In this document: positions 36,111 to 45,689 of the stretch, piece by piece
Position numbering within the stretch: position 1 is the stretch's first letter
How the letters are laid out: every line of letters begins with the position of its first letter
Source: an uncultured Chloroflexota bacterium
GTDB taxonomy: Bacteria; Chloroflexota; Anaerolineae; Anaerolineales; Anaerolineaceae
Assembly (NCBI GenBank): GCA_902786265.1
Contig: CADACE010000008.1
Location: forward strand, 80,760-144,759
Length of the DNA: 64,000 nucleotides
Direction of reading: 5' to 3'
Notes under the pieces: generated by a model
What the model was told of the DNA's origin: nothing
The model's database searches: none
Seen by the model: the letters and a program-made list of their open reading frames with translations, nothing else
Translations under genes and position numbers: made by a program

Positions 36111-37715
36111 TTAATTTATGGCTCTTTTGAATACAGCACCGATTTCATCCTGATCGACTATGATCGAAAAAACCTTTTCGTAACCGTCCGGTTCTATATT
36201 TACATCAGGTATGTCATCCCGACAGATAATGTAATAATCCACATCAGGAGTCTCGTCATATACAAGTTCCAGCATCTCCCGAACATCTTCCGGGAGCAGA
36301 CCGCGATTTATGCTGCCCGCCTGTGAATAAGCATGATTGATTTTCAACCTTTGATCCGGAGAGTTTTCCGTAATAAATTCAAGCAATGCGCGTGAACTGA
36401 CACTCCAATAATCACCGGAAAATTGATTCGCGGAATTTCGGATATACGGAGCAAAATACACATATTCAAAAGGATGATTGCGTGCGATCCAGATGCAATT
36501 ATAGATAAACGACAATATAATAACCGTACTGCAAAGATTTACAACTATACGAATTTTATTTATCTTATGAATAAAAAACACCGCGAAATATATAAAACAC
36601 GGATACGAAAAATAACAATGCCGCCAACCGTTATAAATCGTCACATGTGCAAAAATTATAAAAGCAACAGCGGCAAATCCGCTGATAAACATCAAAAGAT
36701 CCGCTGACTCAAAATTGCTGAATTTCTTTCTGAATATATTTCCAATCGATTCTCCTGAAAACCATGCCGCACCGCTGATGGAAAAAATCAAATATACAGT
36801 CGGAACCGTGATCCCTATCCAAACAGGGATATAGGTAATAGTTTTTGCTGCATCTACCAATACACCTTTGAATAGATTCCCTTCTGATCCATGATTTGGA
36901 TGATGCATATTAAACTGCAGTGTTTCAATAAATGTCTGAACAGGATTTTCCCAAAAATTCGGTGTGATCACGTAAAAGAAAATACCTGTCATAAGCAGAA
37001 CAAACAAGAATTGTTTCATTCCTTCTGATTTTTTGAATCTGATACAATCATATGCATACAGAAAAACAAAAATCGGAATAAATATAATTCCATTAAATCG
37101 AGTGTTGATAGTGATTGCCAATGCAAAAGATAATATAAGTGTAATTCCGGTGCTTCGCTTTTTTATCCAGTGATCGATTAAAAAGCAGCAGATGATGTAC
37201 CAGGCTGTGAATATCACATCTTTGTTATTGTAAAAGCTTTCCGCAAAAAAACGGGGCGTTATCACCATCATCAGCATACCGAGCAGCCCATAGATTCTGC
37301 TTTCAAAACGTCTGTATAACAGTTTGTAAAGGCAGATCACACCAATATAATAATTTATAAAAGTATATAGATGTCTTAGTCCGTAAAATTGAAATGGCTC
37401 AAGAGTAAAATGGAAGGTGCTTTCGATCAGTACAAGAGGAAAATGAAGTGCTGTTCCGTAATATCTGTCACGATATTCATGAAGCTCAGGAAGATATGCC
37501 AGCCAGGTTTCATTTGCTTCACTGATCGGAATATGAAGCTTATGGACAACATATTTCAGGTTTACTAAAGATGTCTGGCGTTCCATCCCTTCATCAGGAC
37601 CGCATCCATAATCATCGAATAAAAATAATCCTGTGATTCCGTAAATGATCAGGAATAAAATTGTGATCATTTTATAACGTCTTTCATTGGATTGTCTATT
37701 AAATATTTTGTTCAT
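36111..37715 (-). CDS. Multispan glycosyltransferase, GT39/ArnT-like
   Basis: 534-residue membrane protein with roughly ten to eleven helices, of the GT-C fold. Early on, DDYGCGPDEGMERQTS carries the acidic Asp-Glu pair expected in the first extracytoplasmic loop of lipid-phosphate-sugar-dependent transferases. PRFFAESFYNNKDVIFTAWY is the next conserved block in this family. It likely moves a sugar from a polyprenyl-phosphate donor to a surface acceptor; the acceptor is unknown. No neighbours point to a pathway. Coding is AT-rich. Confidence 0.7.
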   Translation of the reverse strand: MNKIFNRQSNERRYKMITILFLIIYGITGLFLFDDYGCGPDEGMERQTSLVNLKYVVHKLHIPISEANETWLAYLPELHEYRDRYYGTALHFPLVLIESTFHFTLEPFQFYGLRHLYTFINYYIGVICLYKLLYRRFESRIYGLLGMLMMVITPRFFAESFYNNKDVIFTAWYIICCFLIDHWIKKRSTGITLILSFALAITINTRFNGIIFIPIFVFLYAYDCIRFKKSEGMKQFLFVLLMTGIFFYVITPNFWENPVQTFIETLQFNMHHPNHGSEGNLFKGVLVDAAKTITYIPVWIGITVPTVYLIFSISGAAWFSGESIGNIFRKKFSNFESADLLMFISGFAAVAFIIFAHVTIYNGWRHCYFSYPCFIYFAVFFIHKINKIRIVVNLCSTVIILSFIYNCIWIARNHPFEYVYFAPYIRNSANQFSGDYWSVSSRALLEFITENSPDQRLKINHAYSQAGSINRGLLPEDVREMLELVYDETPDVDYYIICRDDIPDVNIEPDGYEKVFSIIVDQDEIGAVFKRAIN

Positions 37716-37763
37716 ATATATTGATTATATATTAGAAGCAGAGAAATATAAGATATGGAAAAG

Positions 37764-37797
37764 AAAAACAGTGCGCTGATACGGACGCACTGTTTTT
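37764..37797 (-). terminator. Terminator of the SBP3-Ig fusion gene
   Basis: 12-bp stem (37764-37775 with 37786-37797) with a U-rich tail on the minus strand, 27 bases past the stop codon. Confidence 0.85.
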
Positions 37798-37823
37798 CGG
37801 ATCAAATAATAAGTATGAAATGT

Positions 37824-40430
37824 TTATCCATTATCTGACCAATCATAAATGTCAGAATCACCTTCTCCGTAATAAGTATCTTCCACATAACCGGCTCCGG
37901 CATAACCGCCCTGGTCCTCAGTACCGTAATCCCCCTGATCATCTACATAACCTGCACCGGCATAACCGCCCTGGTCACCGCCGGTATTACCCTGTTCATT
38001 TTCCCAGTAATTGGCGCCTGCATAGCCGCCCTGTTCATTTTCCCAGTAATTTGCACCTGCGTAACCACCAATGTCTTCCACTTCACGCATGGTGTAATAA
38101 GTTGATGAGCTTGCGTCATCAACCACGTTATGAGCCACGATCGTAATCGTATGCGTACCGACATTTTGAATCGTTGCAGAAACCGGAGCAGAACCGTTCG
38201 CAGCACCGCCGGAAACAATTTGGTTGCCATCCACATAGATATCAACTGAAGCTGCATATGAAGCAGACCAATATACAGTCGTGGAGTCTCCCATCGTGCC
38301 TTCACTGGGATCAGCATAGAAGTAATCAATGGAAGGTGACGGATAAGACTGACTATCATCACTGCCGCTGCTGGATCCGTTATCATACATTGTATAATAA
38401 ACGCTCTGAACAGTATCAGTTGTTACTGATCTTGCTGTAATTGTAATTACATGTGTACCGACGTTTTGAATCGTTGCGGATATAGGAGTTGAACCGGTTG
38501 TAGGGGATGTTCTTTCATCAACAGTATTACCGTCAACAGATATATAAACAACCGCAGCATTCGATACAGACCAGTAAGCAGTTGTAGAATCACCCATGTA
38601 TCCGGAATCGGGATTTACATAGAAGTAATCAACAGAAGGAATTACCTCTTTCTGTCCTTCACCTTCAGTTATATAGGTAAATGAAGAAGATCTGTCATCC
38701 GTAACACTATGCGCAGTCAGTGTCACTGTATGTCTTCCTTCATTTCTCAGAGCGCCACAAACCACCATAGCACCTGTCGCATTGTAGCTGCGGTCATACA
38801 TCGAGCCATCTACAGCAATATCGACAGCACCGGAATTCGAAACCGACCAATAAACTGTCGGACATTCATTAACCGATCCGGAATTTGAATCCGGATAGAA
38901 ATAATTAATTGCCGGAATTATCTGCTGCTGTCCTTCTTCTCCCCGCTTTGTTGTATAAACGAATGAAGAATAAGCGGCATCAGTTGTTGATAAGGCTGCT
39001 AATTCAACTGTATGATTTCCGATCGATTGCAGCGCCCCGCATATCTGTTGTGAACCATTGGATGAGTAGCTCTTTGAAACAGATTTCCCATCGACACGAA
39101 TTTCAACAGCTGCTGTATTGGTAGTCTTCCAGTAAACCGTCGGACAAACCTGAGAAGTACCTGAATAAAAATCCGGATAGAAAGCAGAAATACCAGGAAC
39201 AACTTTGGAGGATCCGCCTCCATTGACACGAACTTTACACCAGATCGTCTCCCCAAAGTTCTGTCCCTGCGGATTTCTCATTTGCCAGTTGCTGCGATAG
39301 GTTCCATCATTGCCGGGAGCGGTAAAATCAACAGCCAGATCAACTGTCTGTCCAGGCTGAACAATAGAAGGAACGTTGATATTCCGGCCGCTCATCTGAT
39401 CTCCGGAGACAAAAACAAATGTATAATTTGTCGTCCAGTTGCAGCTACCGGTATTCTTTACACGCCAGACCTTGCGGAATTTTTCTCCGCGGGAAACCTG
39501 GTGCCCGTCCGTAATTGTCACATCACTTACAAATGTCATTCCATATTTGCAGCTCGTATCACTGCTCTGCGCAGGGATCACCACAACCGGAGATGCAGGA
39601 GACGGAGTCGGAACAGAACTGCTCCGGGTAATTGTTGCGGAAGCTTCATTGAAATTCATCGAGAAGAAACGATTCGCAATCGTCTGTGCGGTGCCGTCTT
39701 TGATCATGTCTGTTAAATGGCTGTTTACAACATCGGTCAATGTCGAATTTTTCCGCAAGCCGAATGCATACTTTTCCATCATAAACCCGTCATAGAAAAT
39801 CTGATATTTTCCGCTGTCCCGGAAAAGATCTTCATATACATCCTGAGAAAGGACAACCAGATCTACTTCTTTTCGGTCTAATGCACGCATTTCATCTTTC
39901 GCTGATGAGTAGGAATAAACATTCCTCGCGCTCGCATAACCGGCTGCGACAAGATTGGTTTTTACCCACTGGTCAAAGCTTGTCCCTTTTTGTACGCCGA
40001 TTTTCAGATCACGAAAACTGTCTAATGTCACAGCTTCCGGTTTCGGCAGAGAACTCAGTGCTATGAATTGAGAATCTCCGTTGTAATAAACACGGGTAAA
40101 GTCAATCTGCTTCTCGCGTTCTTCTGTTTTGGCAAAAGCGCCTCCGATAATGTCTACCTGGCCAAGATTTAATGAGTCGATCATACCATCAAAGGCAAGA
40201 TTTATAACTTCAACCTGTACATTCATCCGGCGTCCAATTTCCTGAACCAGAGCTACATCAATACCGGTGGTGTTTCCTGCCTCATCATAAAAAACGAACG
40301 GGATATATTCCGGCGGAATACCCAACCGCATCACTCCCGCTTTTTGTACATCTGACAGATCGTCGGCATTTGCAGTAACAAATGATAATGCGATCAATAA
40401 AACCAGAAAAATCATCAGGTGTTTTTTCAT
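37824..40430 (-). CDS. Family 3 solute-binding protein fused to Ig domains and Gly-Tyr repeats
   Basis: 868-residue secreted protein. A signal peptide (about 1-22) precedes a family 3 amino-acid-type binding domain (about 26-265; GIPPEYIPFVFYDEAGNTTG ... VDIIGGAFAKTEEREKQIDF). A Ser/Pro linker leads to an NBR1-type Ig domain (about 290-400; WRVKNTGSCNWTTNY). Four Ig-like repeats of about 90 residues follow, each starting I-x-Y/F-FYPD/VNPDSG and containing TVYWS. The tail (about 785-868) has four GYAGA(N/G)Y repeats. No membrane anchor is visible at the C-terminus, so attachment may be via the repeats. Binding domain fused to surface domains suggests a sensing or adhesive role rather than transport. 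ATG 40430 follows AAAGGA. Confidence 0.82.
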   Translation of the reverse strand: MKKHLMIFLVLLIALSFVTANADDLSDVQKAGVMRLGIPPEYIPFVFYDEAGNTTGIDVALVQEIGRRMNVQVEVINLAFDGMIDSLNLGQVDIIGGAFAKTEEREKQIDFTRVYYNGDSQFIALSSLPKPEAVTLDSFRDLKIGVQKGTSFDQWVKTNLVAAGYASARNVYSYSSAKDEMRALDRKEVDLVVLSQDVYEDLFRDSGKYQIFYDGFMMEKYAFGLRKNSTLTDVVNSHLTDMIKDGTAQTIANRFFSMNFNEASATITRSSSVPTPSPASPVVVIPAQSSDTSCKYGMTFVSDVTITDGHQVSRGEKFRKVWRVKNTGSCNWTTNYTFVFVSGDQMSGRNINVPSIVQPGQTVDLAVDFTAPGNDGTYRSNWQMRNPQGQNFGETIWCKVRVNGGGSSKVVPGISAFYPDFYSGTSQVCPTVYWKTTNTAAVEIRVDGKSVSKSYSSNGSQQICGALQSIGNHTVELAALSTTDAAYSSFVYTTKRGEEGQQQIIPAINYFYPDSNSGSVNECPTVYWSVSNSGAVDIAVDGSMYDRSYNATGAMVVCGALRNEGRHTVTLTAHSVTDDRSSSFTYITEGEGQKEVIPSVDYFYVNPDSGYMGDSTTAYWSVSNAAVVYISVDGNTVDERTSPTTGSTPISATIQNVGTHVITITARSVTTDTVQSVYYTMYDNGSSSGSDDSQSYPSPSIDYFYADPSEGTMGDSTTVYWSASYAASVDIYVDGNQIVSGGAANGSAPVSATIQNVGTHTITIVAHNVVDDASSSTYYTMREVEDIGGYAGANYWENEQGGYAGANYWENEQGNTGGDQGGYAGAGYVDDQGDYGTEDQGGYAGAGYVEDTYYGEGDSDIYDWSDNG

Positions 40431-40674
40431 CAAAAAACCATCCTTTCTCTTCTCACCTTAAAATTAACCATCAAATATATTATAATTGCATTTGTTATCA
40501 AACATTAGAGATAAAGAAAAAATTTATCTGATTTAGAGAAAACCATTCATATTGCTGAATATAAATATTATTCAAATTATCAGATTCTTTTATCTTTTTT
40601 TCTCTACAACGGTCATATAATAAATCATAATGTTATAATAAACAAAAAAATATGTAAGCAAGAATAAAAAAAGC

Positions 40675-42195
40675 ATGAATAAAAATCCTAACCATCAAGA
40701 TTACCCCAATATGCACAGCAATTCCAACAGGAATCAAAACTTTGCGCAATATCCGCCTAATTACATGCAGCAAAATTCAACAAGAAACAACATACCGGGA
40801 AATTATCCGCCGAACCAACCCGGTATGAATCCGTCATTTCAGCCGCCTGTGCAGCAGCAAATGAATAATTATCAGCAAAATCACGATGGATACAGAAAAG
40901 ACAACAAAAAGACCAATAAGCCTAAAAGGGAGCCATCAATCCCTGTAACTGAAATTTTCTCAAGACTTTTTGTCGGCATGTTGACGTTATTTATAGTGGT
41001 ATACATGGGATGGCTGTTTGCCCCTCGGATTCGAAACGCTATGACATTTTGGCCAACCAATACCCCAACACCGATCACACCATCGCCTACAATTCCGGCC
41101 ACAATGACGGTCACTCCTCTTGCTACAAACACCCCGACTCCGTCTCCGACACCTACACCCGGACCTATCTCTACCTATTGGATAGCCAACGGCAATGATT
41201 TGGATCCTGCCGTACCAAATGCACCGGAAGGGGTTGTGATTCTCAGCGCAAAAAACAGTGCGGAAGTCGATCCTCCGTTTGACAGTTTATATTGGACAAG
41301 CTCGAGCCAGATCGTTCAGGATCTTGGACGTGTAAATTCACTTTATGATAGTGAATGGTTTGCCACTGTCAACAACGGTCATATCCGTTATTACATGGAT
41401 CAACCGCTGAAAGAAGGACTGTACGAAATCTATGTTATGGATACCTTCTATAGTTCCGGAGGGAATCTTGATTTCCTTGTCCAAATTGGAGGACAAACAC
41501 TAACGCCATTGACCAGCAGCTCTACAGTAACTTTTATGACCAGTCAGTATGACCCTCGTCAGAATTATGACACCTGGCGCAGTCTGGGAATTTATTATAT
41601 TCTTCCATCCAGGGAAGTTCTCAATGTTTCAACATCCTGGGGATTCCGGGATCAATACAGCTATGTTGCAGCTGACCGTATCATGATCGTTCCCAAGAAA
41701 ATTACTGATCTTTCTTTGCTGAATTCTCTTCCGGCATATGGCACCCGCTATGTGATGGATGATACCCAGGCCTCAATCAACGCAGGGAATAGTCAATTTA
41801 AAGAAACGGTCAGCACATCCTGGGATGATTCTTACCAACTGATTATCAACCCAAAGCAAAAATGCACAATTGAATACAATTCTTTGGAACCCTGGCCGAT
41901 TGGAGAATATACCATATACTTATACATTCCGGAAAGCAAAGGCGGACTTGACGCCGATATTCAGGTCAAGACAGACAACACGCTTTTGAGCACAGTATCC
42001 GGAGAAGAAACCGTAAGAATGCATATTCCTGACACAGGCGGATGGGTCATGGTAGGAAAATATGATACCGACCGCTATTATGAACGGCCGGTAAAGTTCA
42101 AGGTTACCATCACAATACCTGAAGGCCAGCAGGGAGAATATCCTGTCGATGCAATCGGGTTTATTCATGTACCTTTTCCGCCTCTGGATTATTAA
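40675..42195 (+). CDS. Membrane-anchored surface protein with TP linker and golvesin/Xly-like domain
   Basis: 506-residue type II membrane protein. A cytoplasmic Asn/Gln/Pro-rich tail (about 1-85) leads into one membrane helix (about 94-116), then a Thr/Pro-rich linker (about 127-165) and an extracytoplasmic part with two beta-rich domains. These contain RYYMDQPLKEGLYEIYVMD and IEYNSLEPWPIGEYTIYLYI, the pattern of golvesin/Xly carbohydrate-binding-like domains. I see no catalytic residues. It probably binds cell-wall or extracellular glycans. It is divergent from the SBP3-Ig gene across 244 bases of AT-rich intergenic DNA. Confidence 0.6.
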   Translation: MNKNPNHQDYPNMHSNSNRNQNFAQYPPNYMQQNSTRNNIPGNYPPNQPGMNPSFQPPVQQQMNNYQQNHDGYRKDNKKTNKPKREPSIPVTEIFSRLFVGMLTLFIVVYMGWLFAPRIRNAMTFWPTNTPTPITPSPTIPATMTVTPLATNTPTPSPTPTPGPISTYWIANGNDLDPAVPNAPEGVVILSAKNSAEVDPPFDSLYWTSSSQIVQDLGRVNSLYDSEWFATVNNGHIRYYMDQPLKEGLYEIYVMDTFYSSGGNLDFLVQIGGQTLTPLTSSSTVTFMTSQYDPRQNYDTWRSLGIYYILPSREVLNVSTSWGFRDQYSYVAADRIMIVPKKITDLSLLNSLPAYGTRYVMDDTQASINAGNSQFKETVSTSWDDSYQLIINPKQKCTIEYNSLEPWPIGEYTIYLYIPESKGGLDADIQVKTDNTLLSTVSGEETVRMHIPDTGGWVMVGKYDTDRYYERPVKFKVTITIPEGQQGEYPVDAIGFIHVPFPPLDY

Positions 42196-42201
42196 CGAAT
42201 A

Positions 42202-42242
42202 GGACAGTTTCTGATTATTAAATAAATGGTTTGAAACTGTCC
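42202..42242 (+). terminator. Terminator-like hairpin
   Basis: Perfect 10-bp stem GGACAGTTTC (42202-42211) with GAAACTGTCC (42233-42242) just after the TP-linker gene; no U-run, so termination is uncertain. Confidence 0.45.
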
Positions 42243-42369
42243 GACATTATTACAGGGATTTTTCCTTTCCAGGTATAGAACTCTAAAATCAACCCGGACA
42301 ATTTTTTAACAGCCACTAATCAATTTTATATAGACAATTAATTTTATATTATATGGAGAAAATTCCAAA

Positions 42370-43083
42370 ATGAAGAAAACATCTCTGTTGGATAAAATAT
42401 ACGTAAAAATTAAAGATTGGGAAGAACAAATAAAAAAACTCACATGGGCTGATAGAAAAAGAATAATATACAATTTCTCCGGCAAATGTTGTGTCAGCAT
42501 TGTTGTTATTGCTATTCTTCATGGATGCTTTTTTTCACAGTTATTTACAAGTGGGACACCTTTTGTTATCAGTCTATGTTTGGAAATGGTACTTGTACCT
42601 ATTCTTGCATTTTTACTGTATAAATTCGGAAAAAAAACATCAAAGATACATAATTCTGATGAAGCATTGCGAAACACGGGAGTGGAAAATACAACTGCAT
42701 ATGATTCATCTTCAGAAAATCAACAATCAAAACAGATAAAAAAGGAATATTTAATTTCTGAATTTTTCCCCATAAGTCAATTGGACTGGTTAGTAATATC
42801 CTTCAAAAAAGAACCTATTTCATATAAAATCTGCTTTGAGCATCGGGAGGCAGATAATAGAGTACCGGTGACCTTGGATGCGAAGTATGACAAAACTATT
42901 ACTGTGATTATTCCTCCTGAATGGTTTTTTCTTTCTTGGGAAAAATTTATAGGCAATCTTGAAAAATTAACCAACGAAGAAGCTAAGAAAATTGAACCAA
43001 TCTTTGGTGAACCTTATGAAAAATACAAATACATAGATATACATAATCTTCCGGAATTAAAGGAGTTTTTTGGTTTTTCCTAA
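42370..43083 (+). CDS. Uncharacterised protein with two membrane helices
   Basis: I recognise no family. The 237-residue protein has an N-terminal charged segment, two adjacent hydrophobic helices (about 38-55 and 63-83), and a hydrophilic C-terminal half (about 125-237). That half contains WLVISFKKEPISYKICFEH and VTVIIPPEWFFLSWE-like beta segments, possibly a soluble domain on the cytoplasmic side. GGAG precedes the ATG. The gene stands alone between a hairpin and a convergent terminator and is notably AT-rich. Confidence 0.65.
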   Translation: MKKTSLLDKIYVKIKDWEEQIKKLTWADRKRIIYNFSGKCCVSIVVIAILHGCFFSQLFTSGTPFVISLCLEMVLVPILAFLLYKFGKKTSKIHNSDEALRNTGVENTTAYDSSSENQQSKQIKKEYLISEFFPISQLDWLVISFKKEPISYKICFEHREADNRVPVTLDAKYDKTITVIIPPEWFFLSWEKFIGNLEKLTNEEAKKIEPIFGEPYEKYKYIDIHNLPELKEFFGFS

Positions 43084-43182
43084 ATTTCAAATATTTTTTT
43101 CTTTACATGCAAGTATTATTTATCTTTTCGTTGAAAAAGCCAAATTCAGTATAATTTTCTATTAGTGAATTATTATTTAAAA

Positions 43183-43224
43183 AAACAAATCGAAAAAAAA
43201 TAATTGATATTTTCCGATTTGTTT
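43183..43224. terminator. Bidirectional terminator
   Basis: 10-bp stem AAACAAATCG (43183-43192) with CGATTTGTTT (43215-43224), flanked by A and T runs; ends both the unknown membrane-protein gene and the minus-strand cyclitol cluster. Confidence 0.75.
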
Positions 43225-43332
43225 CTGTTATTTTAATCTTGATAATGCAGAATGTATTTCTTTTTACATTATCATGCCATTACAGTTTTTCAAACACTTT
43301 GTCAGCGGGCTCGTATTTCACGTACTTGTCTA

Positions 43333-44580
43333 TTATGATTGCGGTACAGGAAGAGTGGAACCGCCATATGGCATCATAAGGACACTGGCATCGCTGCCGT
43401 ATTTTCCAAGCAGTTCATCAACAGTCTTTTGCAGATCATTCACATAATGGAAATGCAATTTCTCCACAAAGTCCTGTTTCAGCTCAGTAAATAAATAAAT
43501 ATCCGCACGCTTCATGACCATAGCGATAGCGGCAGCCTTATGCCCGCCAAGGACAAACTCGCGCTCAATATGCGGGATCATATCCAATGGATTCTCATGG
43601 TTCAGCATCCATTCTTCAAAATGCTTTTCTCCCAGGCCTTCAATACCGGACGCGATCCACACGATCGTACCGCCATCCCGTATAGCCTTTCCGGCATTAT
43701 CCAGTGCCTTCTGTGCCTGATACAGGTTCATGTCCTTCGGAAATCCGCCGGCAGAAACGATGACAATATCAGCCTTTTTCGGAATAGGTAATGAATACAT
43801 CTTATCCAACAGCTTGCAGCCTGCACGATGGGCTTCAATCACATCGCCTGCAACACAATGACGGATCATCTTATGTTCATCAAGCACCACATTGACAATA
43901 AAAGCAACGGGGACAAATTCACGTACTGAATCAATATCCTGACGAACAGGATTTCCCTCGATCTTACCTGTTGTCGCAGCCGGGTCTACCATGCGTGAAT
44001 GATTTTTCTGGATTGCTTCACGTGTTGAAACTCCGGGCATGATAGCCTTCATACCACCGCTGTAACCGGCAAAGTAATGATACTCAATATTCCCCAGACA
44101 GACTACTTTATCTGCTTCTGCTACAGGTTTGAATACATCGACCGGAGTCCCATTAGCGGTTGTTCCAAGATGGACCATTTCCCCGTTAGAATCAAGGATC
44201 TGATATTCTTCAAAAACCTTTTCGCCGCATAGTTTCTTCTTTTCTTCGTCAGTATGCTCTCTATGGCTGCCGAGTGCCAAAACAATAGAAACATCTTCAT
44301 TTGGTACTCCGGCTGATTTGATCTCTTCGAGTACTGCAGGCAGTACTTTATAGGATGGCATAGGACGGCTGATATCGCTGGTAACAATAACTACTTTTTC
44401 TCCCGGTTTTACAATATCTCGGAGCCTTGGAGTTCCGATTGGATTTTCCAGTGCATCTTTGATGGTTTTCTGCTCATCCAATGGAATATCCGGAAGATTC
44501 GCATGCAAAACATCCATTACGTTTTCATCCGGTATTGAGATCTCAACCTGTTCTTTTCCGATAGCAAAAATTTGTTTCAT
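43333..44580 (-). CDS. LarA-like (lactate racemase family) nickel-pincer enzyme
   Basis: 415-residue protein of the DUF2088/LarA family. Active-site blocks are present: TSDISRPMP, LGSHREHT, YHYFAGYSGGMKAIMPG with the lysine that holds the pyridinium-thioamide nickel cofactor, and KNHSRMVDP with a metal/catalytic His. Known members racemise or epimerise lactate, malate and other 2-hydroxy acids and sugars. As last gene of a cyclitol operon it may act on a hydroxy acid or sugar intermediate. The cofactor-making genes larB, larC and larE are not in the window. Its ATG overlaps the LacI stop (ATGA), so the two are translationally coupled. Confidence 0.85.
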   Translation of the reverse strand: MKQIFAIGKEQVEISIPDENVMDVLHANLPDIPLDEQKTIKDALENPIGTPRLRDIVKPGEKVVIVTSDISRPMPSYKVLPAVLEEIKSAGVPNEDVSIVLALGSHREHTDEEKKKLCGEKVFEEYQILDSNGEMVHLGTTANGTPVDVFKPVAEADKVVCLGNIEYHYFAGYSGGMKAIMPGVSTREAIQKNHSRMVDPAATTGKIEGNPVRQDIDSVREFVPVAFIVNVVLDEHKMIRHCVAGDVIEAHRAGCKLLDKMYSLPIPKKADIVIVSAGGFPKDMNLYQAQKALDNAGKAIRDGGTIVWIASGIEGLGEKHFEEWMLNHENPLDMIPHIEREFVLGGHKAAAIAMVMKRADIYLFTELKQDFVEKLHFHYVNDLQKTVDELLGKYGSDASVLMMPYGGSTLPVPQS

Positions 44581-45566
44581 TTACGAGTACTCCTCCGAAC
44601 AACTAATTCTGGTTCCAGCATAATATGATGTTTTTGATCATCTTTATTGTCAATATTATTAATAAGCATTTCAGCAGAAAGTATTCCCATCTGGCTTCTT
44701 GGCTGAGCGACTGTTGTCATTTGGATCTGCGGCAAACCTGCCAGCATGATATCATCAAACCCTATAACGCCTATATCCTCAGGAATACGTCTGTTTATCT
44801 CCATTAAATGCTGCAATACACCAAGCGCGATCACATCGTTGCCGCAAAATATCCCGTCAACCTCCGGGAATTTTTCCAATAAATCTTTTGCCATTTTACA
44901 ACCGCTTTCAATAGAAAAACCGCCATAAAGAATATGCGTATTATCTAAATGAAAGCCATGTTCAGCCAGTCGGTCACGATATCCATTTATTCGGATTTCA
45001 TTGGATTGGCTGTTTTTTGAACCACCGATGAATGCGAAATGTTTATAACCGCATCCAATCATATGATCAGCAGCAATTTGACCACCCTTATAATTATCAA
45101 TCTCTATGTAATTATTATTCTCTCCCGGTATACAGGAAAGGATAACACTTGGTATGGATATACCTGAAAGATCCATCGGTAATTTACCGGCTGGTTTATA
45201 GATTATACCATCTACACGTTGATTTTGCAGCTGGTTTAAATGCATCTTTTCTAATTCTTCATTCCAATTAGTATTGCATACTACAGTTGTATAACCGTGT
45301 TTGAACGCATATTCATCAACTGCATACGCTATATCGGCGAAAAAAGGATTAGAAATATCCGGTAAAACCAGTGCAATAGTATTTGTTTTATTAGTCTTCA
45401 AACTGCGGGCATGGATATTTGGACGATACCCCATCTCTTCCGCTGCAGCGAGCACCTTATCTCTTGTAGCGGGACTTACCCCGCTCAGATGGTTTAGCGT
45501 TCGCGAAACAGTGGCATACGAAACACCGGTTTGTTCCGCAATGTCTTTGATCGTGACTTCTCCCAT
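44577..45566 (-). CDS. LacI-family transcriptional regulator
   Basis: 329-residue repressor. N-terminal helix-turn-helix TIKDIAEQTGVSYATVSRTL is canonical, followed by the hinge region RSLKTNKTNTIALVLPDISN and a periplasmic-binding-like sugar domain with FCGNDVIALGVL and VIGFDD. The effector is unknown; by position it should be an inositol or derivative. The likely target is the LacI-type operator upstream of iolG at 53817-53830. It sits between the transketolase genes and larA. Confidence 0.88.
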   Translation of the reverse strand: MGEVTIKDIAEQTGVSYATVSRTLNHLSGVSPATRDKVLAAAEEMGYRPNIHARSLKTNKTNTIALVLPDISNPFFADIAYAVDEYAFKHGYTTVVCNTNWNEELEKMHLNQLQNQRVDGIIYKPAGKLPMDLSGISIPSVILSCIPGENNNYIEIDNYKGGQIAADHMIGCGYKHFAFIGGSKNSQSNEIRINGYRDRLAEHGFHLDNTHILYGGFSIESGCKMAKDLLEKFPEVDGIFCGNDVIALGVLQHLMEINRRIPEDIGVIGFDDIMLAGLPQIQMTTVAQPRSQMGILSAEMLINNIDNKDDQKHHIMLEPELVVRRSTRK

Positions 45567-45583
45567 AATAATTTACCCGTTTC

Positions 45584-45616
45584 GAAGCAGTGACCGGACA
45601 ATCCAGCCACTGCTTC
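45584..45616. other. Hairpin between transketolase and lacI genes
   Basis: Perfect 9-bp stem GAAGCAGTG (45584-45592) with CACTGCTTC (45608-45616). A T-run follows only on the plus strand, where there is no gene, so on the minus strand it may be an mRNA-stability or partial termination element. Confidence 0.5.
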
Positions 45617-45689
45617 ATTTTTTAGATTAGAATAAAAGCTGAGATTTTTGACAATCACAAAGATTGTAATTATCTCAAACTGCAACAAT

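Noticed and set aside
45584..45616. Hairpin considered as a terminator of the transketolase genes
   Set aside because: The T-run is on the wrong side for minus-strand transcription.
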